64,000 nucleotides of DNA, from assembly GCA_021776335.1 (NCBI GenBank), contig JAJFGB010000009.1:806001-870000 (forward strand), written 5' to 3'. Shown here in pieces: positions 9,091 through 17,353 of the stretch (positions are counted from its first letter, which is position 1; every line of letters begins with the position of its first letter). The translations under genes were made by a program, and so were the position numbers. The notes beneath the pieces are model-generated. The model had not been told where the DNA came from and made no database searches. It saw only the letters and a list, made by a program, of their open reading frames with translations. This stretch comes from Hyphococcus sp. Its GTDB lineage: Bacteria > Pseudomonadota > Alphaproteobacteria > Caulobacterales > Parvularculaceae.

Positions 9091-9393
9091 ATGCGTTTTG
9101 TCATAATGACAGCCTTGGCTGTGATATTATCGGGATGTCTGACACTGGGCGGCGGCGGCCGTGAAATCCGCTCGGCCCCAACCGGCGCCCTCATCACGAT
9201 TGATGGATTTGGCGAGTGTGAAACACCATGCAAGATTAAGCTGGACCGCAAGCGCCGCATCCAGATCGCCAAGGCCGGTTATGTGACGCGGTATGTGGAT
9301 GTTGAACCGGGTGGCGGATCCATCACGATCCCGCTGGATCTCGCGGCGCCCACCGAAGAAGTGGACACGGAAACGCTGCCCGATCTTGAATAG
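9091..9393 (+). CDS. PEGA-domain lipoprotein
   Basis: A 100-residue protein with a lipoprotein signal (MRFVIMTALAVILSGC, lipobox LSGC). After it comes a single PEGA domain of about 65 residues, recognisable from ALITIDGFGECETPC and IQIAKAGYVTRYVDV. PEGA domains occur in surface and cell-envelope proteins; no enzymatic role is known. GGAG lies 7 bases before the ATG at 9091, which favours it over the GTG directly upstream. It follows metC closely and may be co-transcribed, without an obvious functional link. Confidence 0.82.
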   Translation: MRFVIMTALAVILSGCLTLGGGGREIRSAPTGALITIDGFGECETPCKIKLDRKRRIQIAKAGYVTRYVDVEPGGGSITIPLDLAAPTEEVDTETLPDLE

Positions 9394-9423
9394 ATTACCG
9401 GGCTGAAAATAACGTCGCCCACT

Positions 9424-11076
9424 CTAATGCCCGCCGCCAAAAATACCGGTTCGGACGGCATAATCGGCCGCCACCTGATAGTCAGGGTCATCGTCGGAAT
9501 CGACGAGCAACTGTCCTGCGCGGTTGAGCAGCTTGTGACAATCGCGTGTGAGATGGCGCAAACGCACCGTTTTACCCTGTGCTTCATATTTGGCGGCAAG
9601 GTCTTCAATTGCCCGAAGGGCGGACTGATCCACCACGCGGCTGCGTAAAAAATCGACGATCACCACGTCGGGATCGCCCGCCGGATCAAACAGTGTTGCA
9701 AAACCTTCTGTTGAACCGAAAAAGAGCGGGCCCTCTATTTCATAAACTTTGGCGCCGGGCTCTCTTATGCTGTCGCGTTCGATGATGCGAATTTGCTTGG
9801 CGTTATTCCAGGCGAAAGCGAGCGCCGAAACGATCACGCCAACCACAACAGCTGTCGCCAGATCATATTTAACCGTGATGGCTGTCACGAGGACAATGAC
9901 AAAGGCGTCCGTTAACGGAATTTTTCGCATGATCATGAGGCTGCGCCAGGCGAAGGTGCCGATCACAACCATAAACATAACGCCCACCAAAGCGCCGAGT
10001 GGAATTTGTTCAATCAGTCCTGAGCCGGCCAAAATGAAAAGAAGCAAAAAGAGCGCCGCTGCAATGCCCGACAAGCGCGTACGCCCCCCGGATTTCACGT
10101 TGATCATGGACTGGCCGATCATTGCGCAACCACCCATGCCGCCGAAAAAGCCGGTGGCGACGTTTGCGGCCCCCTGAGCGAGACACTCCTGGGAGGCGCC
10201 GCCGCGCTTGCCTGTTACCTCCCCCACCAGATTGAGGGTAAGCAAGCTCTCGATCAGCCCAATAGCCGCAAGGATCAGCGCATAGGGAAATATGATTGCC
10301 AGTGTTTCCAATGAGAGCGGCACAGCCGGAAGGTGAAATGGCGGCAAGCCGCCTTTGATACTCGCCAGATCGCCGACACGGGGAACATCGAGCCCAAGAG
10401 CCACCACAAGACCCGCTACAATGGCGATCCCGGCGAGCGGCGCCGGAACGGCCTTGGTGAGTTTCGGCGTCGCCCAGATGATCAGCATAGTGAGGGCTGT
10501 TAATCCCAGCATCAATATCAGCGGCAATCCGGTCAGCCAGACGCCGCCCGCCATGCCGTGACCCGCAGCTTTAGCCGATCCCGGGACCTGGAACTGGCTA
10601 AGCTGGGCCAGGAAAATAACGATGGCGAGACCGTTGACGAAACCCAGCATTACGGGGTGCGGCACAAGGCGAATAAATTTTCCAAGTCGAAAAACGCCAG
10701 CGACCAATTGCAACAATCCCATAAGGACGACCGTGGCGAACAGATATTCCACCCCATGATCAGCAACGAGCGCCACCATCACCACCGCAAGAGCGCCGGT
10801 CGCGCCGGAAATCATGCCCGGCCGGCCGCCAATAAGGGCGGTGATGAGGCCAACGATGAACGCCGCATACAACCCGACCAGCGGATGCACGCCTGCCACA
10901 AAAGCGAACGCTACTGCTTCGGGGACCAGCGCCAACGCGACGGTCAATCCTGCCAGCACTTCGGTGATGATGCGCCCGGGCGTGAAGCCTTTCAGGTCCG
11001 ATACGGCCGTCATCTCGGAGATGGAAAGGCGTTCAGCGAAGGTCGAGAAAATAGATCGGGCCATCAAAGCATCCAT
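9424..11076 (-). CDS. SulP family inorganic anion transporter with STAS domain
   Basis: The 550-residue membrane protein begins with the SulP signature region (VLAGLTVALALVPEAVAFAFVAGVHPLVGLYAAFIVG). It has about 11-12 hydrophobic segments and ends with a cytoplasmic STAS domain (about 440-540, KVYEIEGPLFFGST). SulP proteins carry sulfate, bicarbonate or other anions, usually with H+ or Na+. The nearby cysK, sseA and metC make sulfate plausible, but BicA-like bicarbonate transport cannot be excluded. It is convergent with the PEGA lipoprotein gene. No clear Shine-Dalgarno precedes the ATG, so the start is uncertain. Confidence 0.9.
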   Translation of the reverse strand: MDALMARSIFSTFAERLSISEMTAVSDLKGFTPGRIITEVLAGLTVALALVPEAVAFAFVAGVHPLVGLYAAFIVGLITALIGGRPGMISGATGALAVVMVALVADHGVEYLFATVVLMGLLQLVAGVFRLGKFIRLVPHPVMLGFVNGLAIVIFLAQLSQFQVPGSAKAAGHGMAGGVWLTGLPLILMLGLTALTMLIIWATPKLTKAVPAPLAGIAIVAGLVVALGLDVPRVGDLASIKGGLPPFHLPAVPLSLETLAIIFPYALILAAIGLIESLLTLNLVGEVTGKRGGASQECLAQGAANVATGFFGGMGGCAMIGQSMINVKSGGRTRLSGIAAALFLLLFILAGSGLIEQIPLGALVGVMFMVVIGTFAWRSLMIMRKIPLTDAFVIVLVTAITVKYDLATAVVVGVIVSALAFAWNNAKQIRIIERDSIREPGAKVYEIEGPLFFGSTEGFATLFDPAGDPDVVIVDFLRSRVVDQSALRAIEDLAAKYEAQGKTVRLRHLTRDCHKLLNRAGQLLVDSDDDPDYQVAADYAVRTGIFGGGH

Positions 11077-11241
11077 TGTGGGGAAGCGGTCACAACTGAC
11101 CGTGAGGAACGCTCATACAAGGTTTATGCTGCAATGCAACAAAATCATTTGGTAGTTTTAAAATGCTCTGTACAATGACGAAATGGAGCGCCCGCAAGTG
11201 TCTCTTGGAAGGCCGTTCTTAAATGGTTTTACCATAATAAG

Positions 11242-11318
11242 TGGCGACCCCGACAGGACTCGAACCTGTAACCCTCGGCTTCGAAGGCCGATGCTCTATC
11301 CAATTGAGCTACGGAGCC
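11242..11318 (-). tRNA. tRNA-Arg (anticodon TCG)
   Basis: A complete 77-base cloverleaf on the minus strand with encoded CCA. The acceptor stem GGCTCCG/CGGGGTC contains two G-U pairs; the anticodon stem TCGGC/GCCGA encloses loop CTTCGAA, giving anticodon TCG (reads CGA). The T-loop is GGTTCGAGTCC. It lies 34 bases from a second tRNA-Arg gene. Confidence 0.96.
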
Positions 11319-11351
11319 ACTCGCGTATTTCTTACAGGCTGATAGCTGGAA

Positions 11352-11428
11352 TGGCGACCCCGGCAGGATTCGAACCTGCGACCATTCGCTTAGAAGGCGA
11401 GCGCTCTATCCAGCTGAGCTACGGGGTC
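11352..11428 (-). tRNA. tRNA-Arg (anticodon TCT)
   Basis: A 77-base minus-strand cloverleaf with encoded CCA and a perfect acceptor stem GACCCCG/CGGGGTC. The anticodon loop CTTCTAA gives TCT (reads AGA). The T-arm is GGTTCGAATCC. It precedes tRNA-Arg-TCG in the direction of transcription and is probably co-transcribed with it. Confidence 0.96.
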
Positions 11429-11442
11429 GGACATTTGGTTAG

Positions 11443-11751
11443 TTAGTGGGTCCAGGGCTTGCGGCGTTGATAGGCAAAATTATCGGAATAAGCCTTCGGA
11501 TGCATCACGCGTTCATGGCCCTCTTCGACGCGATGGGCGAGCCCGTGTTTTTCAGCATAAGCGACCGCTTCATCACGGGAGGCAAAGGAAAGTCTCACTT
11601 GGCCGGCCGTGGTTTCGTCGGCGCTGGTCCAGCCCATAAGGGGATCGATCCGCCGGGCGGCTTCCGCCTCGAATTCGAGGACCCAATTTGCCGTTTTGGC
11701 CTTGCCGGACTGCATTGCCGTTTTGGCCGGTCTGAAAATGCGTGCAAACAT
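11443..11751 (-). CDS. ETC complex I subunit, NDUFS4-like
   Basis: The product (102 residues from the preferred start) belongs to the ETC complex I conserved-region family, the bacterial counterpart of mitochondrial NDUFS4, an 18-kDa accessory subunit of NADH:ubiquinone oxidoreductase. Diagnostic segments are ARIFRPAKTAMQSG, WVLEFEAE, GWTSADET and VRLSFASRDEAVAYAEKHGL. This subunit is typical of alphaproteobacteria. The frame extends to 11772, but AGGAAG lies just upstream of the ATG at 11751. It sits between tRNA genes and is unlinked to the nuo operon here. Confidence 0.9.
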   Translation of the reverse strand: MFARIFRPAKTAMQSGKAKTANWVLEFEAEAARRIDPLMGWTSADETTAGQVRLSFASRDEAVAYAEKHGLAHRVEEGHERVMHPKAYSDNFAYQRRKPWTH

Positions 11752-11784
11752 CCGCTCTTCCTGCCTCTGCAATGCCTCACCAAA

Positions 11785-11861
<77 letters not shown>

Positions 11862-11972
11862 ACATTGGTGCGAGCGCTGACATCGGGCATCTCGGCGCGA
11901 TTGTAAAGCCCCGGAATGGCCTTCTGTGGCATGCCCGATAGAGCCTTCCCCAGCGGTGTGCCGGTATCGAGC

Positions 11973-12455
11973 CTAGTCGGCTTTAAAGATCGGATGCTTA
12001 ACCGTGTCGCCCGCTTTGACGCCAAGGCGTTCAAAGGCGCCGCCATTGACCTCCAGCACTGCCGTCACATGCGCGCCCGAAGCAATGCTTTCGAGCGAGC
12101 GTGGCGTGGTGTTGGCGGCGATGCGCCGGATGACGCCCTTTCCGTCGATAAAGGCCATGTCGAGAGGGATCAGCGTGTTTTTCATCCACATGGAAATCGG
12201 CTGCGGATCGCCAAAATCAAAGAGCATGCCGGTCCCCGTCGCGAGTTCGGCGCGATACATCAACCCGACCCGGCGCTCCTCATTATCGTCGGCAAGCTCG
12301 ACCTGGAATTGGTGTTCGCCGGTCGCGGAAGAAATGACCACTGTGTCATCGGCCGCCCCGCCAAAGCCGGCAACGCGATCGCTTTGCGCGCAGGCCGTTG
12401 CAGCCAGGAAAAACCCTGTGATTTTTAAAAAAGTCAGAACACGAACAAAATACAT
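11973..12455 (-). CDS. DUF192 family exported protein
   Basis: The 160-residue protein begins with a signal peptide (LTFLKITGFFLAATACAQ; the Cys could be a weak lipobox). A DUF192 domain follows, recognisable from VELADDNEERRVGLMYRAEL, GMLFDFGDPQPISMWMKNT and IPLDMAFID. The family is widespread and periplasmic; its biochemical function is not established. It lies 11 bases downstream of the cold-shock gene on the same strand and is likely co-transcribed. No good Shine-Dalgarno is visible. Confidence 0.88.
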   Translation of the reverse strand: MYFVRVLTFLKITGFFLAATACAQSDRVAGFGGAADDTVVISSATGEHQFQVELADDNEERRVGLMYRAELATGTGMLFDFGDPQPISMWMKNTLIPLDMAFIDGKGVIRRIAANTTPRSLESIASGAHVTAVLEVNGGAFERLGVKAGDTVKHPIFKAD

Positions 12456-12466
12456 ACTGGTAATTC

Positions 12467-13012
12467 TTAGTTTTCAGGGTCGGGGCGCAATTCAATGGCG
12501 AGTTGACCTTTTGGTCCGCCCGCGAATGAAACTTGTACACGTTGCCCTTGAAGAAGCTCGCCCATACCGCTTCGGCGCAAGGTTTCCATGTGAACGAAAA
12601 TGTCTTCGGTGTCGTCGCCGCGCGTTAAAAATCCATATCCTTTCGCGCGGTTGAACCACTTCACCATTGCCCGCGTGAAATCTCCTGCCGGCGTTTGATC
12701 GGCGGTCGGCATTTCGGGAGGCAACGATGTCGCTGTGGTCTCGTCAATATTGATCAGCGTCAGCGCTTGCAGACCTTTGTGGCGGCGCACAACTTCGCAT
12801 TCTACCGTGGCGCCTTCGCGCGCCGTGCTCCGTCCTGCTGCCTTTAAGCATGATGAATGGATCAAAATATCACCATCGGTATCGTCGGTTATGATGAAAC
12901 CATAGCCCTTAGCCGGATCGAACCACTTCACAATCCCCTTGATTGTAAAGCTTTCTTCGTGATTGTCCGGCGGCTGATCGTTGCCGCTACTTTCGTCCAG
13001 TCGATCGTCCAT
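12467..13012 (-). CDS. Cold-shock protein with two CSD domains
   Basis: Two cold-shock domains in about 181 residues. The first has [19 protein letters not shown] and DILIHSS; the second has [17 protein letters not shown] and DIFVHMETL. Both keep the RNP1 (KGYGF) and RNP2 (FVH/LIH) nucleic-acid-binding motifs. Double-CSD proteins of this layout are typical of alphaproteobacteria and bind single-stranded nucleic acid, often in stationary phase or cold. The frame opens at 13093; the ATG at 13012 is chosen because conservation begins nearby, but the 5' region has no strong Shine-Dalgarno, so a start at 13048 is possible. Confidence 0.9.
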   Translation of the reverse strand: MDDRLDESSGNDQPPDNHEESFTIKGIVKWFDPAKGYGFIITDDTDGDILIHSSCLKAAGRSTAREGATVECEVVRRHKGLQALTLINIDETTATSLPPEMPTADQTPAGDFTRAMVKWFNRAKGYGFLTRGDDTEDIFVHMETLRRSGMGELLQGQRVQVSFAGGPKGQLAIELRPDPEN

Positions 13013-13210
13013 ACTATTCTTAAGCCCCCAGTCGCGCCCTGAGATCATATTATCATTAACTATAATGAACAGGCGCCGAAACGCCATTCCCATCTGGCAA
13101 CAGAATGCACTATTTTAGTATATGAGCAATCGAATTTCCCCGGTCGGTTGTAGTGATTAGATAACATTACGGGCAGTGTGAAATGCTGCACGCTTCATCT
13201 CGACCTGTTA

Positions 13211-13669
13211 TTAGGCGATTGTTTGAGATTCGAGATCAGATAGAAACTTTGAAATCAGCAATAAAAATACATCGAAATCGGATTTGATGTTTTCTATTGT
13301 CATGCCGCCGGCTGCGTTGCGGTCCATTTGAATTGCGATGTCGCCGTCCTGATCGATGTAAGCGCGCCCGAATACAACTTCGTTATTGAATTGGTTGAGA
13401 AGTTTCAATCCAACGTCGCTACCGCTGATACCGTTGAGCCACGTAATGTAAGTAATGTCGCCATCGGCGCCGCGGATTGCGACAACGATTGAGTATCCCT
13501 CTGCGTCGACGCGGATCTTATTTCGATCAATGTCGTGCGTCGCATATCCCTCTTCCGACATAATGCGCGAAATTTCGGAGGTTGAGATCGAGGCCGACTG
13601 GGCCTGCACGACCGGCGCAAAAGCCAATGTGATCGCAACAGCAATTGTAGAAAATAACACCCGCATCAT
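13211..13669 (-). CDS. Secreted YbjN-like protein
   Basis: A 152-residue protein with a Sec signal peptide (about residues 1-23, ending VVQAQS) followed by a YbjN domain. This fold is related to type III secretion chaperones, with alternating strands such as YSIVVAIRG, ITYITWLNG and AYIDQDGDIAIQMDRN. Bacterial YbjN-like proteins have been linked to stress and motility, but the role of exported versions is unclear. GAGGGG precedes two adjacent ATGs (13669 and 13666). It is upstream of the cold-shock gene on the same strand, about 200 bases away. Confidence 0.75.
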   Translation of the reverse strand: MMRVLFSTIAVAITLAFAPVVQAQSASISTSEISRIMSEEGYATHDIDRNKIRVDAEGYSIVVAIRGADGDITYITWLNGISGSDVGLKLLNQFNNEVVFGRAYIDQDGDIAIQMDRNAAGGMTIENIKSDFDVFLLLISKFLSDLESQTIA

Positions 13670-13804
13670 CTTACCCCTCGATCGCAAAACCCCAATATCC
13701 ATACCATATTAAACGGCAATGCGCCCCAAAATCAATTGCCGGGGTGGATTCTCAAAGCTTTAGAAAACGTACTTTCGCAATTGCAGCGAGAACGCAAGTC
13801 CAGT

Positions 13805-13879
13805 TGGTAGGCCCTAGGGGAATCGAACCCCTCTTTCCAGGTTGAAAACCTGGCGTCCTAACCGATAGACGAAGGGCCC
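13805..13879 (-). tRNA. tRNA-Glu (anticodon TTC)
   Basis: A 75-base minus-strand cloverleaf with encoded CCA. The anticodon stem CCAGG/CCTGG encloses TTTTCAA, giving TTC. The acceptor stem GGGCCCT/AGGGCCT has a G-U pair at 1-72. The T-arm GGTTCGATTCC is intact. Confidence 0.96.
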
Positions 13880-13981
13880 GGACCGGTCCGCCATGAGGTT
13901 GGCGAGGGCGCTGTATATGCGACACCCGGCGCGCCATGCAAGCCCCAAATGAGGCCGCCAGGGCTCAAACCCACTAATGGC

Positions 13982-15805
13982 TCAAATCCCTGCTTCGGCC
14001 AGCGCAGCGTCGGTAATCTGGAGCTGCCCGGCGGCGCCGCCGCGCCAGTCGTCAGCGCGCACCTTGCCGACCACATGAATGCGCCCGCCAGAGGTCAATA
14101 TTTCAGCGAGCGGCTCCCCTTCAGCCCGAAAAGCAATGGCGCGGACTTGATCACCAGTATCGCTGGTAAGGGTCAGGGAAAGATGGCCTTTGCCGACAAT
14201 TTTGGCATAAGCAGCGCGCATATTCGTCAAGGCGAATGCGGGTTCCGGATTGCCGGGCCCGTAGGGACCGGCGCTGGCGATGAGATCAGCAAACGGCTTG
14301 CTTACGGCGCTCGGCGCTATGACCGCATCGACATCAAGCGTTCGGTTCGCCAGGGCTGCGCGCACCTGCTCGCCCAGCGCGTTAATCAGAAACTGGCGAA
14401 ACGCACCGATTTTGCCGCTCTCCATAGCCATCCCTGCCGCCATTGCGTGGCCGCCGCCGGAGATCAAAATGCCGTCTTCTTTTGCTTGGGTCACCGCCGC
14501 GCCAAGATCAACGCCGCTGATTGAGCGACCCGATCCCTTGCCGATCTCGCCGTCCAGTCCAAGAACGATGACGGGCCTGTCATAGATCTCTTTTATTCGT
14601 CCGGCGACGATGCCGACGACGCCGGGATGCCAGTCCTCGCCCGCCGTTACGATGACGTCGTTTGCCTGGCGCTGATGCGTGACGATATCGCGGATGGCCG
14701 CCGCCTGAACCAGGGCTTCGATTTCCTGGCGTTCCGCATTCATAACGTGCAGTTTCTCGGCGAGTTCGAACCGGCGTTCCGCGTCCCTGGTTGTCATCAA
14801 CTCGAAGGCAAGGCGGGCATGGCCAATGCGCCCTGCCGCGTTGATCCGTGGTCCAAGTAAAAAGCCCAGATGATAGGTCGATGGCGCACCCTTGACGCCA
14901 GCCCGCTCGCCAAGGGCCGCCAGCCCTTCATTGCCGCCCGCGCCGAGCACTTTCAGGCCCTGGGCGACCAGGGTCCGCGTTAGACCGGTGATCGGCATGA
15001 CATCGCATACGAGGCCCAGCGCTGTCAGATCGAGAAGCCCCATCAAATCGGGTTCGTTGCGCGTTTTAAAAAAACCCGCTTTTCGCAAGGCGCGGTTGAG
15101 CGCGACGATGGCCATAAAGGCGACGCCCGCAGCGGACAGGCCGGTCAGGCCGGAAATATCATCAGGGCGGTTGGGATTGACCACTGCCGCGGCGCCTGCC
15201 GGCCCCGGCCCCGCCATCTGATGGTGGTCGATAATGACAATATCGAGCCCTTCGCTCACGGCTTGTTCAATGGGTTCATGGGCCGCTGCGCCGCAATCGA
15301 CTGTAACGATCAGTTTGACCCCGTCGTCTTTCAGCGATCGGAATGCCTCGATGGATGGACCGTAACCCTCACTGATGCGATCAGGCAGGTACACTGACAG
15401 CGGCATGCTCAACCAGTCGAAATAGGTCTTGAAAATTGCCGCCGCAGTCGTTCCGTCTACATCATAATCGCCGAAGACACCGACTTTTTCGCCCTCGCGG
15501 ATTGCTTTGGAGAGGCGCGCGGCTGCTCGGTCCATGTCTTTCAATATTAATGGATCGGGCATCTCCGAGCGCAGGGACGGCGACAAATAGGCATCCACTG
15601 TCTCATGTGTGATGCCGCGCGAGGCAAGCACCCGCGCGAGCAAAGGATTGACGCCATTTTTCTGCGCGATGGTCAGGGTTTCACGGTCATCTGCTGCACG
15701 CAATTGCCATCGCCGCCGAGACGCTGTTGCGCCCATTGCAGGCAGCGGGACGGTCGGGCCCATGGCGCCGGCGCCCTCATCAGCCTCAGCGAGATCTGAC
15801 GTCAT
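13982..15805 (-). CDS. recJ: Single-stranded-DNA-specific exonuclease RecJ
   Basis: About 607 residues of a DHH-family 5'-3' ssDNA exonuclease used in recombination and mismatch repair. Catalytic motifs are present in order: FGDYDVDGTTAA (motif I), IVTVDCGAAAHE (motif II), IIDHHQM (DHH, motif III) and, in the DHHA1 domain, SGGGHAMAAGMA. The C-terminal OB-fold region follows. The frame allows a TTG start at 15817; ATG 15805 is preferred but has GGGA too close to be ideal. The gene begins within 20 bases of the end of glpX, so the two are co-transcribed. Confidence 0.95.
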   Translation of the reverse strand: MTSDLAEADEGAGAMGPTVPLPAMGATASRRRWQLRAADDRETLTIAQKNGVNPLLARVLASRGITHETVDAYLSPSLRSEMPDPLILKDMDRAAARLSKAIREGEKVGVFGDYDVDGTTAAAIFKTYFDWLSMPLSVYLPDRISEGYGPSIEAFRSLKDDGVKLIVTVDCGAAAHEPIEQAVSEGLDIVIIDHHQMAGPGPAGAAAVVNPNRPDDISGLTGLSAAGVAFMAIVALNRALRKAGFFKTRNEPDLMGLLDLTALGLVCDVMPITGLTRTLVAQGLKVLGAGGNEGLAALGERAGVKGAPSTYHLGFLLGPRINAAGRIGHARLAFELMTTRDAERRFELAEKLHVMNAERQEIEALVQAAAIRDIVTHQRQANDVIVTAGEDWHPGVVGIVAGRIKEIYDRPVIVLGLDGEIGKGSGRSISGVDLGAAVTQAKEDGILISGGGHAMAAGMAMESGKIGAFRQFLINALGEQVRAALANRTLDVDAVIAPSAVSKPFADLIASAGPYGPGNPEPAFALTNMRAAYAKIVGKGHLSLTLTSDTGDQVRAIAFRAEGEPLAEILTSGGRIHVVGKVRADDWRGGAAGQLQITDAALAEAGI

Positions 15806-15820
15806 TCCCAAATTCAAGCC

Positions 15821-16780
15821 TTAACGTTTTGTTTTGGCGCGAATGTACCGCACTGTGCTCGTTTTCGACCGCATCACGACGGTGTGGGTGCCGACATATC
15901 CGGGCTGCCAGGTGACACCATCAAGCATGGTTCCGTTCGTAACGCCCGTCGCCGCAAATATCACGTCACCCGAAGCGAGATCGCGCAATCCGTATTTACG
16001 ATTGAGGTCAGGAATGCCGATGCGTTCAGCGCGCGCACGTTCATCATCGTTGCGAAATATCAGCCGGCCCTGCATCTGGCCGCCGACACAGCGTAATGCG
16101 GCCGCCGCGAGAACGCCTTCCGGCGCGCCGCCCTGTCCCACATAAAGATCAATCCCGGTTGAGGTTTCGGTCGTATGGAATACGCCTGCCACGTCACCGT
16201 CGGGGATCAGAAAAACCCTGGATCCCATCTTGCGGGCGCCGTCAATGAGCGGCTGGTGTCGCTCACGGTCGAGAATGCACAATGTAATTTCCGAGGTCGG
16301 AACGCCTTTTTCCTTGGCGATCGCATTGATATTATCTTCGACCGACGCATCGAGATCGATTATACCTTCGGGAAATCCCGGTCCGCAGGCAATTTTGTCC
16401 ATATAGACGTCCGGCGCATGCAATAGCGTGCCGCCCTGCGCCATTGCCACAACAGCAAGTGCATTGGACATGGCTTTGGCCGTCAGCGTCGTACCTTCCA
16501 GAGGGTCAAGTGCGATATCGATCTTTGGACCTTTGCCGGAACCGACTTTCTCACCGATATAAAGCATCGGCGCTTCATCGCGCTCGCCTTCGCCAATGAC
16601 GACGGTGCCGTCCATTTCAAGTTTGTTGAATGCTTCTCGCAGCGCCGTAACAGCCGCCTGATCGGCGCCTTCCTTGTCGCCGCGTCCGATCATGGTGGAC
16701 GCCGCGATCGCTGCGGCTTCGGTGCATCGACCGACTTCCATGGTCAACACGCGATCGAGATAAGTTTCATCAGCTGACAT
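15821..16780 (-). CDS. glpX: Class II fructose-1,6-bisphosphatase
   Basis: A 319-residue GlpX-type phosphatase converting fructose 1,6-bisphosphate to fructose 6-phosphate in gluconeogenesis. GEGERDEAPMLYIGE and ALDPLEGTTLTAKA are the metal- and substrate-binding motifs; GGAPEGVLAAAALRC and ATGVTNGTMLDGV are also diagnostic. AGGAACACTGATT precedes the ATG. It follows a small lipoprotein gene by 55 bases and is followed at once by recJ. Confidence 0.95.
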   Translation of the reverse strand: MSADETYLDRVLTMEVGRCTEAAAIAASTMIGRGDKEGADQAAVTALREAFNKLEMDGTVVIGEGERDEAPMLYIGEKVGSGKGPKIDIALDPLEGTTLTAKAMSNALAVVAMAQGGTLLHAPDVYMDKIACGPGFPEGIIDLDASVEDNINAIAKEKGVPTSEITLCILDRERHQPLIDGARKMGSRVFLIPDGDVAGVFHTTETSTGIDLYVGQGGAPEGVLAAAALRCVGGQMQGRLIFRNDDERARAERIGIPDLNRKYGLRDLASGDVIFAATGVTNGTMLDGVTWQPGYVGTHTVVMRSKTSTVRYIRAKTKR

Positions 16781-16835
16781 AATCAGTGTTCCTGTTTGTT
16801 CTTTAAGCGTTGTAATTATTGGAGTGCGCGGCGCA

Positions 16836-17300
16836 CTAGTTCTGCGATGGCGCTTCCAGTGGTTTCAAATCATTTCGTTCCTGCCTGATTGCGGCAGCGT
16901 CAAGATCCATCTGTTCCTTGAGCGCATCACGTTGCTCCGGCAAGAGCGCCCCAGCGGATTTTTCAGATTCCGCAGCCTCGCGATCTGCGTCAACGGCACT
17001 TTGTAATTCTTCGCGCGACGCAGTGAGTTCATCCATCCTGGCGCTCAGTTCTTGTGCCGGCAGTATTTTGGGGCGGTCACCCTCGCCGGGGGTTTGTGAC
17101 AATACGGGATACTCAGCGTCGGCGTCGATCTTGCGGTCTTCTTTGCGTTGCTGAATGGCCGGGTTCGGCGGCTGGTCCCCCGACAGGTCTTCATATTTGA
17201 TAAATCCAGGCGGGGCGAACCGCGCCAGCTCAAGCTGCGTGCAACCGGAGGCCGCCAGGGTTATGATTGCTGCAAGGATTGGCTGTTTTACACTTGGCAA
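16836..17300 (-). CDS. Lipoprotein of unknown function with coiled-coil C-terminus
   Basis: A 154-residue protein with a lipoprotein signal (IITLAASGCTQLELARFAPPG, Cys at about residue 20). The middle is Pro-rich; the charged, Ala/Glu-rich second half (about 85-145) is likely a coiled coil. No known domain was recognised. The start appears to be TTG, preceded by AGGATGTTCC. It is divergent from phaC and upstream of glpX-recJ on the same strand, but nothing ties it functionally to either. Confidence 0.7.
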   Translation of the reverse strand: MPSVKQPILAAIITLAASGCTQLELARFAPPGFIKYEDLSGDQPPNPAIQQRKEDRKIDADAEYPVLSQTPGEGDRPKILPAQELSARMDELTASREELQSAVDADREAAESEKSAGALLPEQRDALKEQMDLDAAAIRQERNDLKPLEAPSQN

Positions 17301-17353
17301 AGGAACATCCTATAAACTAAGGCTCTCGCACCCTTTAACCCTTATCTGGCCCC

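Noticed and set aside
10558-11178. 206-residue plus-strand frame antisense to the SulP gene
   Set aside because: Shadow of a high-GC coding region; composition is not protein-like and the SulP frame is unequivocal.
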